A stretch of 16,472 bases of DNA from contig CAJUPG010000048.1 of assembly GCA_910588455.1 (NCBI GenBank), forward strand, positions 1 to 16,472. The letters are read 5' to 3'. Positions 1 through 6,022 of this stretch are shown here, piece after piece; position 1 is the stretch's first letter; each line of letters begins with the position of its first letter. The DNA comes from an uncultured Oscillospiraceae bacterium (GTDB lineage Bacteria; Bacillota; Clostridia; Oscillospirales; Oscillospiraceae). Both the position numbers and the translations under genes were made by a program. The notes under the pieces were generated by a model. That model saw only the letters and a list, made by a program, of their open reading frames with translations, made no database searches and was not told the origin of the DNA.

Positions 1-332
1 ATGGGGTGCTCCACGCCGTAGGTGTACAGCTTGGGGTCGGTGATCTGGAAGTAGATCACGCTGTCGATCTGCATGGTCACGTTGTCCTTGGTGATGACGG
101 GCTGTGGGGCGAAGTCCACCACCTGCTCCTTCAAGGACACGTTTTTGGCTACCCGCTCAATAAAGGGGATCTTGAAGTGCAGTCCCACGCCCCACACGGC
201 CTGGAACGCGCCCAGGCGCTCGATGACGTAAGCCCGGGACTGCTGGACCACCCGGACGTTGGACGCCACAATGCATAGAACCAGCAGAATGACGACGACG
301 GTGATGATGAAACTGATCAGATGCTCAGGCAT
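1..332 (-). CDS. SPFH/Band 7 (stomatin/slipin-type) membrane protein, C-terminus cut by window edge
   Basis: Only the first 110 codons are in the window. The protein starts MPEHLISF, has one hydrophobic N-terminal segment (about residues 5-25), then the opening of an SPFH/Band 7 domain: the stretch RVVQQSRAYVIERLGAF, then GLHFKIPFIERV and the beta-strand run around VVDFAPQPVITKDNVTMQID. These are typical of the stomatin/slipin/QmcA group, which form oligomeric scaffolds on the inner face of the membrane and organise membrane microdomains. The start is the ATG at 332-330, preceded by GGAGGG at a 7-base gap. It lies 33 bases downstream of the NfeD-like gene on the same strand. NfeD and SPFH genes are a well-known conserved pair (for example E. 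coli ybbJ-qmcA), so the two products probably act together. The family call is secure; the subfamily cannot be settled from a third of the protein. Confidence 0.9.
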   Translation of the reverse strand, partial: MPEHLISFIITVVVILLVLCIVASNVRVVQQSRAYVIERLGAFQAVWGVGLHFKIPFIERVAKNVSLKEQVVDFAPQPVITKDNVTMQIDSVIYFQITDPKLYTYGVEHP

Positions 333-365
333 ATGTTTCCCTCCTTAAACTTTCCCGGTCCTGGA

Positions 366-791
366 TTACAGGGCCTCCACAAAAACCTTTACGCCCTCGA
401 TGCGCAGAATGCGCACCTGCCTGCCGGGAGGCAGAACGATGTCGTGCTCGCTGCGGGCGGTCCAAACCTGGCCGGCCACAGAGACCTGTCCGGTGCCTTT
501 CAGGTTGTCCACGGTCTCGGTGACCACGGCGGTCTTGCCGATGACCTGGTCGGCGTTGGTGCGGATGTACCGGGGGGCCAGCAGCTTTTTCGCCAGAGGG
601 CGGACCAGCAGCAGGGACAGACCGGACAGCACCAGAAACACCACAATCTGAAGGGCCACCGGCCCCTTGGACACCAGCAAAGCCCCCAGGGCCCCGATGG
701 CGAACCAGATGGAGGTAAGGCCCACGGTCAGGGCCTCTCCTACGGCGAACACGATGAGAGCGATGAGCCAGAATAAACTGGGTGGTATCAT
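366..791 (-). CDS. NfeD-like membrane protein, partner of the SPFH protein
   Basis: This 141-aa protein starts MIPPSLFWLIALIVFAVGE. Three hydrophobic segments (about residues 5-22, 25-42 and 46-64) are followed by a soluble C-terminal part of about 70 residues whose pattern (QVIGKTAVVTETV, GQVSVAGQVWTAR, LPPGRQVRILRIEG) matches the OB-fold NfeD C-terminal domain. The length fits the short NfeD form that lacks the N-terminal ClpP-like protease domain, so no proteolytic activity is expected. The start at 791 is chosen over upstream in-frame codons because AAAGGAG lies 6-7 bases before it and the upstream reading is not protein-like. It is first in a two-gene unit with the SPFH gene. Its role, inferred from the family, is membrane-domain organisation through SPFH binding. 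The substrate or partner beyond SPFH is unknown. Confidence 0.9.
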   Translation of the reverse strand: MIPPSLFWLIALIVFAVGEALTVGLTSIWFAIGALGALLVSKGPVALQIVVFLVLSGLSLLLVRPLAKKLLAPRYIRTNADQVIGKTAVVTETVDNLKGTGQVSVAGQVWTARSEHDIVLPPGRQVRILRIEGVKVFVEAL

Positions 792-812
792 AGCACACTC
801 CTTTCTGTATCC

Positions 813-833
813 GGCGGAGAAAAACCCTCCGCC
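813..833 (-). other. 5'-end stem-loop in the nfeD transcript
   Basis: The arms GGCGGAG (813-819) and CTCCGCC (827-833) form a perfect 7-bp stem around a 7-base A-rich loop. The predicted start of transcription from the promoter at 840-848 falls at about 832-834, so the hairpin would sit at the extreme 5' end of the mRNA, where such structures can protect from decay. It lacks a T-run on either side and is not a terminator. Confidence 0.4.
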
Positions 834-839
834 ACCCCT

Positions 840-848
840 ATCATAGCA
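840..848 (-). promoter_or_regulatory. Extended -10 promoter for the nfeD-SPFH unit
   Basis: On the minus strand the sequence reads TGCTATGAT, that is TG-n-TATGAT, a one-mismatch sigma-A -10 hexamer with the TGn extension. At 17 bases upstream the -35 region is only TGGTTT, so recognition would rest on the extended -10. The inferred leader is about 40 bases and ends in a good ribosome site. Confidence 0.5.
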
Positions 849-907
849 CATCCCGCACAAAAAAACCATAACAAAGTGATTACAATTTTGGAAGGGAGAC
901 AAAAGCC

Positions 908-2032
908 TTGAACGAGCTGCAATTTGCCATACCCACCCTCTTCGGCGTGGAGGGCCTTACCGCCAACGAGCTGCGCCGGCTGGACCTGCCCGACGTCCGG
1001 GCGGAAAACGGCCGGGTGTTCTGTGCCGGGACCCCGGCGGACATCCCCCGGCTGAACCTGAACCTCCGCACGGGAGAGCGGGTCCTTCTGGTGCTGGGCC
1101 GCTTCCCCGCCCCCAATTTTGACGCGCTGTTTGAAGGGGCTTACGCCCTGCCCTGGGAGGAGTTTATTCCCCGGATGGGGCAGTTCCCTGTGAAGGGACA
1201 CAGCCTCAACGCAGCGCTCCACTCGGTCCCCGCCTGCCAGAGCCTTGTAAAAAAGGCCATCGCCAAGCGGCTGGGGGGGCGGTACGGCCTGGAAACTCTG
1301 CCGGAGACCGGGGCGGTGTATCAGGTACAGTTCTCCATCCTGAACGACGAGGCGGTGCTGATGCTGGACACCAGCGGGCCGGGGCTCCACAAGCGGGGCT
1401 ATCGGGCTCAGGGAGTGGCCGCTCCCCTGCGGGAGACCTTGGCCGCCGCCATGGTCCTGCTTTCCCGCTACCGGGGGAAGGGCCCTCTCTGCGACCCCTT
1501 CTGCGGCTCCGGGACCATCCCCATTGAGGCGGCCCTCATTGCCAGGAACCGGGCTCCCGGCCTCAACCGGAGCTTCAGTGCCCAAAAATGGGACTGGCTG
1601 GACAAAAAACACTGGCTCCAGGGGGCGGACGAGGCCATGGACCGGGAGTTTGACGGGGAATACGAAATTTGGGGCGGAGACCTGGACCCCGCCGCCGTGG
1701 CCCTGGCCCGGCACAACGCCCAGCTGGCGGAGGTGGAGGACCTGGTCCGCTTCGAGACGGCGGACGCCACCCGTTTCCACTGGGGGGGCCTCCGGGGCCG
1801 GATTGTCACCAATCCCCCCTACGGGGAGCGGGTGCTGGAGCGCCGGGAGGCGGAGGAGCTCTACCGAACATTCGGCGCGGCCTGGAACAAGCTCCCCGAG
1901 AGCTGGGAGCTGTATCTGCTCTCCTCCCACACGGAGTTTGAGCGGACCTTCGGGAAGCGGGCGGACAAAAAGCGGAAGCTCTATAATGGTATGCTCAAAT
2001 GCGACCTGTTTATGTATCTGCCCAGGAGGTGA
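908..2032 (+). CDS. rlmL: THUMP-domain class I rRNA (guanine-N2-)-methyltransferase, RlmL/YpsC family
   Basis: A 374-aa SAM-dependent RNA methyltransferase, near the roughly 385 aa of B. subtilis YpsC. Residues about 1-155 hold the N-terminal ferredoxin-like plus THUMP RNA-binding region. The Rossmann methyltransferase follows, with the SAM-binding motif DPFCGSGT (196-203), the acidic GGDLD (256-260) and the catalytic N2-guanine motif TNPPY (301-305). The family methylates N2 of a guanine in 23S rRNA (G2445 in E. coli RlmL). The RlmK half of the E. coli fusion is absent, as usual in Firmicutes. The start is a TTG at 908 with GGGAG 9 bases upstream; no better ATG or GTG gives the conserved N-terminus (LQFAIPTLFGVEG). 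The next gene begins 4 bases after the stop and its AGGAGG overlaps this gene's last codons, so the two are translationally coupled. I could not find a convincing promoter in 840-900. Confidence 0.92.
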   Translation: MNELQFAIPTLFGVEGLTANELRRLDLPDVRAENGRVFCAGTPADIPRLNLNLRTGERVLLVLGRFPAPNFDALFEGAYALPWEEFIPRMGQFPVKGHSLNAALHSVPACQSLVKKAIAKRLGGRYGLETLPETGAVYQVQFSILNDEAVLMLDTSGPGLHKRGYRAQGVAAPLRETLAAAMVLLSRYRGKGPLCDPFCGSGTIPIEAALIARNRAPGLNRSFSAQKWDWLDKKHWLQGADEAMDREFDGEYEIWGGDLDPAAVALARHNAQLAEVEDLVRFETADATRFHWGGLRGRIVTNPPYGERVLERREAEELYRTFGAAWNKLPESWELYLLSSHTEFERTFGKRADKKRKLYNGMLKCDLFMYLPRR

Positions 2033-2036
2033 AGCC

Positions 2037-2951
2037 ATGCGTCATCTGTTCATCGTCAACCCGGCGGCGGGCAAGCGGGGAACCACCAGGCATCTGGAGG
2101 ATCTGCTGGCCCGGCTGTCCTTTCCCCATGAGGTGGTCTATACCAAGGATGCGGGGGACGCGGAGGCGCTCGCCCGCCAAGCCGCCGCCCGTGGGGAGCC
2201 GGTGCGCATCTACGCCTGCGGCGGGGACGGCACTCTAAATGAAGTGGTCAACGGGGCCGCCGGACGGGAGCAGGCGGCGGTGACCAACGTGCCCAAGGGG
2301 ACGGGAAACGATTTTCTGAAAATTTTCGGCCCGGACTACCGCAGGCTCTTCTACGACCTGGAGGCTCTGGCCCAGGGGCCCCAGACCGCCTTTGACCTGA
2401 TCGACTGCAACGGCAAGCTGGGGATTGACGTGGTGTGCGCCGGGGTGGACGCGCGGATCGCGGCGGACGTACATCGCTACAAGGACTGGCCCCTGGTGAC
2501 TGGAAAGGGGGCCTATGTGCTGGCCCTGGTGGAGAACATATTTTTGAAGGGGATCAGCCGGCCCATGACCGTTCAGATGGGGGAAGCGCAGTGGAGCCAG
2601 GCGCCGACCTCCCTGCTGTGTGTGTGCAACGGGCGGTACTACGGCGGGGGCTTCATGCCCGTGGGGGAGGCCATGCCCGACGACGGGGTGCTGGATATGC
2701 TGCGGGTGCGGCAGGTGAGCCTGCTCACCTTTCTGCGGCTGGTGGGCAAATACGCCAAGGGCCTGTACCGGCAGTATCCGGAGCTGATCGACCACTACCA
2801 CGGCCAGCAGGTGACCTTCTCCGCCCCGGAGACCATCACGGCGGTGGTGGACGGAGAGGTGATGCGGGACGTCCGGTTTACCGTAAAGCTGTCGGAGAAG
2901 AAGATCAATTTCTTCTATCCGGCGGGGGCGGGTTATCAAAAATCGAAATGA
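2037..2951 (+). CDS. Diacylglycerol kinase catalytic-domain (YegS/DagK-type) lipid kinase
   Basis: A 304-aa soluble lipid kinase of the DAGK_cat superfamily. Motifs in order: NPAAGK (8-13, phosphate-binding start), CGGDGTLNEVVNG (61-73, the nucleotide-binding GGDGT signature), PKGTGNDF (86-93), then in the C-terminal beta-sandwich half the NGRYYGGGF and PDDGVLDMLRV stretches characteristic of the YegS/BmrU/DgkB group. These enzymes phosphorylate diacylglycerol or related lipids with ATP at the membrane surface, recycling lipid to phosphatidic acid. The exact substrate cannot be read from sequence. The start at 2037 has AGGAGGTGAAGCC directly ahead. It sits in an operon with the upstream methyltransferase; the following GIY-YIG gene begins 9 bases after its stop. 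Codon use is GC-rich like the methyltransferase and unlike the next gene. Confidence 0.93.
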   Translation: MRHLFIVNPAAGKRGTTRHLEDLLARLSFPHEVVYTKDAGDAEALARQAAARGEPVRIYACGGDGTLNEVVNGAAGREQAAVTNVPKGTGNDFLKIFGPDYRRLFYDLEALAQGPQTAFDLIDCNGKLGIDVVCAGVDARIAADVHRYKDWPLVTGKGAYVLALVENIFLKGISRPMTVQMGEAQWSQAPTSLLCVCNGRYYGGGFMPVGEAMPDDGVLDMLRVRQVSLLTFLRLVGKYAKGLYRQYPELIDHYHGQQVTFSAPETITAVVDGEVMRDVRFTVKLSEKKINFFYPAGAGYQKSK

Positions 2952-2960
2952 GGGATTATG

Positions 2961-3812
2961 ATGGGAAAATTGATTCGAACTTTTCTGGTAAACGATCGAA
3001 CAGATGGCTTAAAAACACTTGAAATTTCCAATATGACAATAAAGGCAACCATTTTCCCGCGCCCGCTTCTGAAGGATTTCCTGGCCCGGGATGAGGCAAA
3101 GCGTCCCGGCGTTTATATATTGCACGGCAGTTTAATTGAATCCGGAGAACAGCCCATGCTGTATATCGGAGAGGGTGACCCTGTATCAGAGCGGCTGAAA
3201 AGCCACGGGGTCAACAAGTATTTTTGGTCGGAGGCTTTTGTGTTCACCTCAAAAGATGAATACTTGACAAAAACACAGATTAAATATTTGGAATCTAAGC
3301 TGATTGATCTGGTCAAAAATGCGAAACGAGCGACCTTAGATAACGCTGTCAACTCGTCGGTCCCCACCATTTCTGAGGTTGACGAGGCGGAAGTACAGCA
3401 GTTTTTGGATGCGATTCAGCTTTTGATCCGTTCTATGAATCTCCCGTTTTTCGATCCGCTGTCCTGCCGCTCCCAGCCGCCGGCGGACGATGAAATTGTA
3501 TATGAGTTCCGCGTAAAGGGACATTTGGGCCGCATGGTAATTCGGGACGGAAAATACATCCTGCTTGCCGGCTCTACTGCATCAAAGGAATTCAACCCCT
3601 CCTCCAGTCAAGGAATCCAGCAGTACCGTACCGCATTGGAGCGGGATGGGGCTATTGTAGATGGGGAACGGAGTGGTGAGCTGGTCCTTGTTCGGGATAT
3701 TCCCTTAGAAAGCTCCAGCAGAGCTGCGGTTATTATCTGCGGAGGCAACGCCGCAGGCCCCATTAAATGGAAACACAACGGAAAAACTTTAAAGGAATTG
3801 GAGCAGACATAA
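2961..3812 (+). CDS. GIY-YIG nuclease-fold protein with C-terminal DUF4357
   Basis: A 283-aa protein with two recognisable domains. Residues about 48-115 form a GIY-YIG nuclease-like fold: GVYILHG (50-56), LYIGEGD (67-73), an arginine in SERLKSH (R78) and a glutamate in YLESKLI (E111), which line up with the Tyr, Tyr, Arg and metal-binding Glu of active GIY-YIG enzymes. Residues about 178-245 match DUF4357 (VYEFRVKGHLGRMVI, YILLAGSTAS). The family is a predicted DNA endonuclease, often seen alone or near restriction systems; its target is unknown. ATG codons lie at 2958 and 2961; the second is chosen because GAGGG is 6 bases before it and only 3 before the first. The gene is clearly more AT-rich than its neighbours (many AAA, ATT, TTT, TTA codons), suggesting transfer. 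It may be co-transcribed with the lipid kinase. A terminator follows at 3873-3906. Confidence 0.82.
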   Translation: MGKLIRTFLVNDRTDGLKTLEISNMTIKATIFPRPLLKDFLARDEAKRPGVYILHGSLIESGEQPMLYIGEGDPVSERLKSHGVNKYFWSEAFVFTSKDEYLTKTQIKYLESKLIDLVKNAKRATLDNAVNSSVPTISEVDEAEVQQFLDAIQLLIRSMNLPFFDPLSCRSQPPADDEIVYEFRVKGHLGRMVIRDGKYILLAGSTASKEFNPSSSQGIQQYRTALERDGAIVDGERSGELVLVRDIPLESSSRAAVIICGGNAAGPIKWKHNGKTLKELEQT

Positions 3813-3820
3813 CGAGTCTT

Positions 3821-3829
3821 TTAGCACTC
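3821..3829 (+). promoter_or_regulatory. Lone CIRCE left half-site
   Basis: The nonamer TTAGCACTC is a perfect left arm of the HrcA operator CIRCE, but the expected right arm GAGTGCTAA does not follow after 9 bases (GTTTGTGAA is there instead). It lies 8 bases after the GIY-YIG stop and about 110 bases before the real operator. It may be chance, a relic of an older duplicated operator, or an auxiliary half-site. Confidence 0.3.
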
Positions 3830-3872
3830 CGACCGCCTGTTTGTGAACATATCGTAAATATTTGAAAATTCA

Positions 3873-3906
3873 CCCCTAATTTTTTCAAATTGGGGGTTGA
3901 TTTTTT
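3873..3906 (+). terminator. Intrinsic terminator after the GIY-YIG gene
   Basis: CCCCTAATTT (3873-3882) pairs with AAATTGGGGG (3887-3896), giving a 10-bp stem with one G-T wobble and a 4-base loop, followed within four bases by TTTTTT (3901-3906). It separates the rlmL-lipid kinase-GIY-YIG unit from groESL. Its tail overlaps the -35 of the groES promoter. Confidence 0.7.
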
Positions 3907-3925
3907 GCGGCAAAGCGGGTATTAT
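3897..3925 (+). promoter_or_regulatory. Sigma-A promoter of groESL
   Basis: TTGATT (3897-3902), a 17-base spacer, and TATTAT (3920-3925) form a good housekeeping promoter. Transcription should begin near 3932, placing the CIRCE operator at about +5 to +31, the normal position for HrcA repression. The -35 lies inside the tail of the preceding terminator. Confidence 0.75.
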
Positions 3926-3936
3926 CTAGGATAGAT

Positions 3937-3963
3937 TTAGCACTTGAATAAAATGAGTGCTAA
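3937..3963 (+). promoter_or_regulatory. CIRCE operator (HrcA binding site) of groESL
   Basis: TTAGCACTT, nine bases, GAGTGCTAA: an inverted repeat with the CIRCE spacing. The right arm is perfect and the left arm differs from consensus TTAGCACTC only in its last base. HrcA, encoded elsewhere, would repress groESL here and release on heat stress. The site also lies in the 5' untranslated mRNA, 55 bases before the groES start. Confidence 0.95.
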
Positions 3964-4018
3964 TCCAGATGGTTTTGTTTACCAGAAAAAGACTTATCAT
4001 ATAAGGAGGAACACAATT

Positions 4019-4303
4019 ATGAAACTCAAACCCCTTTCCGACCGCGTGATCGTCAAGCTGGTGGAGGCCGAGGAGACCACCAAGGGCGGCATTATCCTCA
4101 CCGGCGCGGCCAAGGAGAAACCCGAAATCGCCGAAGTGCTGGCGGTGGGTCCCGGCGGCATGGTGGACGGCAAAGAAGTCGTTATGACCGTAAAGGCGGG
4201 CGACAAGGTCATCACCAGCAAGTATTCCGGCACCCAGGTGAAGATCGACGGCGAGGAATTAACCATCGTGCGCCAGAACGACATCCTGGCCGTGGTGGAG
4301 TAA
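4019..4303 (+). CDS. groES: Co-chaperonin GroES (Hsp10)
   Basis: A 94-aa protein of normal GroES length, starting MKLKPLSDRVIVKLVEAEETTKGG and containing the mobile-loop region (TTKGGIILTGAAKEKPE, about residues 20-36) that docks onto GroEL, the roof beta-hairpin area around residues 45-52, and the C-terminal strand VRQNDILAVVE. The heptameric ring caps GroEL and encloses folding substrates in the cytoplasm. The ATG at 4019 follows AAGGAGG at a 9-base gap. An in-frame upstream ATG at 3944 lies inside the CIRCE operator, lacks a ribosome site and would add non-conserved residues, so it is rejected. It is first in the groES-groEL operon, 31 bases before groEL, under HrcA/CIRCE control. Confidence 0.97.
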   Translation: MKLKPLSDRVIVKLVEAEETTKGGIILTGAAKEKPEIAEVLAVGPGGMVDGKEVVMTVKAGDKVITSKYSGTQVKIDGEELTIVRQNDILAVVE

Positions 4304-4334
4304 TGAATTTAGTATAATTTGGAGGTAATGCGAT

Positions 4335-5960
4335 ATGGCTAAAATTATTTGCTACGGCGACGAGGCCCGTCAGGCCCTGCTGCGGGGTGTGGACCAGCTG
4401 GCCGACACCGTAAAGATCACCATGGGCCCCAAGGGCCGCAATGTTGTCCTGGACAAAAAGTTCGGCTCCCCCCTCATCACCAACGACGGCGTGACCATCG
4501 CCAAGGAGATCGAGCTGGAGGACCCCTTTGAGAACATGGGCGCCCAGCTGGTGAAGGAGGTCTCCACCAAGACCAACGACGTGGCCGGCGACGGCACCAC
4601 CACCGCCACCCTGCTGGCCCAGGCCATCGTGGGCGAGGGCCTGAAGAACCTGGCCGCCGGGGCCAACCCCATGGTCATGAAGAAGGGCATCGCCAAGGCC
4701 GCCGCCGCCGCCATCGAGGCCATGAAGGCCAACAGCCAGAAGGTCAACGGCACCGACGACATCGCCCGGGTGGGCGCGGTCTCCTCCGGGGACGAGACCA
4801 TCGGCAAGCTGATTGCCGAGGCCATGGAGAAGGTGAGCAACGACGGCGTGATCACCGTGGAGGAGTCCAAGACCGCCGAGACCTACTCCGAGGTCGTGGA
4901 GGGTATGCAGTTTGACCGGGGCTACATCACCCCCTATATGGCCACCGACATGGAGAAGATGGAGGCCGTTCTGGACGACGCGCTGATTCTGATTACCGAT
5001 AAGAAGATTTCCAACATCCAGGAGCTGCTGCCCATTCTGGAGCAGGTGGTGCAGTCCGGCAAAAAGCTGGCCATCATCGCCGAGGACGTGGAGGGCGACG
5101 CCCTGTCCACCCTGATTGTCAACCGTCTCCGCGGCACCCTGAACGTGGTGTGCGTGAAGGCCCCCGGCTTCGGCGACCGCCGCAAGGAGATGCTCCAGGA
5201 TATCGCCATCCTCACCGGCGGCACCGTGATTTCCAGCGAGGTGGGCCTGGAGCTGAAGGAGGCCCAGATGGACCAGCTGGGTCAGGCCCGCCAGATCAAG
5301 GTCACCAAGGAGAACACCATTATCGTGGACGGCGCCGGCAGCTCTGAGGAGATCAAGGCCCGGGTCGGCCAGATCCGCAAGCAGATTGAGGAGACCACCT
5401 CCGACTACGACCGGGAGAAGCTCCAGGAGCGCCTGGCCAAGCTGTCCGGCGGCGTGGCCGTCATCAAGGTGGGCGCGGCCACCGAGACCGAGATGAAGGA
5501 AAAGAAGCTGCGCATTGAGGACGCGCTCAACGCCACCCGTGCCGCTGTGGAAGAGGGCATCGTGGCCGGCGGCGGCACCGCCTACCTGAACGCCATCCCC
5601 GCCGTGGAGAAGCTGCTGGGCGAGGTCGAGGGCGACGAGCAGACCGGCGTGAAGATCATCGCCAAGGCTCTCACCGCCCCCATGAAGCAGATTGCCGACA
5701 ACGCCGGCATTGAGGGCTCTGTGGTGCTGTCCAAGGTGATGGAGTCCGGCAAGACCGGCTACGGCTTCGACGCCTACAACGAGACCTACTGCGACATGAT
5801 CGCCGCGGGTATTGTGGACCCCACCAAGGTGACCCGCTCCGCCCTGGAGAACGCCGCCTCTGTGTCCGCCATCCTGCTGACCACCGAGAGCCTGGTGGCC
5901 GACAAGCCCCAGCCCCCCGCTCCCCCCGCGGCTCCCGCCCCCGACATGGGTATGTATTGA
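4335..5960 (+). CDS. groEL: Chaperonin GroEL (Hsp60)
   Basis: A 541-aa chaperonin of standard length. Landmarks: GPKGRNVVLD (31-40) and NDVAGDGTTTATLLAQ (81-96) of the equatorial ATP site, the apical-domain substrate surface around KKISNIQELLPILE, KAPGFGDRR, and the family stretch AAVEEGIVAGGGTAYL in the intermediate/equatorial return. It forms the double-ring ATP-driven folding cage in the cytoplasm with GroES. GGAGGT lies 8 bases before the ATG. The gene uses very biased codons (nearly all GGC for Gly, CTG for Leu, AAG for Lys), as expected for a highly expressed protein. The C-terminus ends in a Pro/Ala-rich run and DMGMY rather than the common Gly-Gly-Met repeat tail. A strong hairpin terminator follows. 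Confidence 0.98.
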   Translation: MAKIICYGDEARQALLRGVDQLADTVKITMGPKGRNVVLDKKFGSPLITNDGVTIAKEIELEDPFENMGAQLVKEVSTKTNDVAGDGTTTATLLAQAIVGEGLKNLAAGANPMVMKKGIAKAAAAAIEAMKANSQKVNGTDDIARVGAVSSGDETIGKLIAEAMEKVSNDGVITVEESKTAETYSEVVEGMQFDRGYITPYMATDMEKMEAVLDDALILITDKKISNIQELLPILEQVVQSGKKLAIIAEDVEGDALSTLIVNRLRGTLNVVCVKAPGFGDRRKEMLQDIAILTGGTVISSEVGLELKEAQMDQLGQARQIKVTKENTIIVDGAGSSEEIKARVGQIRKQIEETTSDYDREKLQERLAKLSGGVAVIKVGAATETEMKEKKLRIEDALNATRAAVEEGIVAGGGTAYLNAIPAVEKLLGEVEGDEQTGVKIIAKALTAPMKQIADNAGIEGSVVLSKVMESGKTGYGFDAYNETYCDMIAAGIVDPTKVTRSALENAASVSAILLTTESLVADKPQPPAPPAAPAPDMGMY

Positions 5961-5971
5961 TTCAAATTTCC

Positions 5972-6010
5972 AAAAAGAAGCCCGGAACGCAAGTTCCGGG
6001 CTTCTTGCTT
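5972..6010. terminator. Bidirectional intrinsic terminator between groEL and the convergent helicase-loader gene
   Basis: GAAGCCCGGAAC (5977-5988) and GTTCCGGGCTTC (5993-6004) form a perfect 12-bp stem capped by a GCAA tetraloop. AAAAA precedes it (a T-run for minus-strand transcripts) and TTGCTTT follows it on the plus strand. It can therefore end both groESL and the convergent replication operon, whose last stop is at 6023. Confidence 0.9.
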
Positions 6011-6022
6011 TGCAAATTTCTT

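Noticed and set aside
881..886. TACAAT as a -10 hexamer for rlmL
   Set aside because: Transcription would begin inside or after the rlmL ribosome site, and no -35 lies 16-18 bases upstream (the region is A-rich).
788..2038. A 416-codon minus-strand reading frame over rlmL
   Set aside because: It is antisense to a clear methyltransferase with catalytic motifs, has no motif of its own, and would overlap the nfeD promoter region.
3944..4018. N-terminal extension of GroES from an upstream in-frame ATG
   Set aside because: The ATG lies within the CIRCE operator, has no ribosome site, and adds 25 residues absent from the family. The internal ATG at 4019 has AAGGAGG at good spacing.
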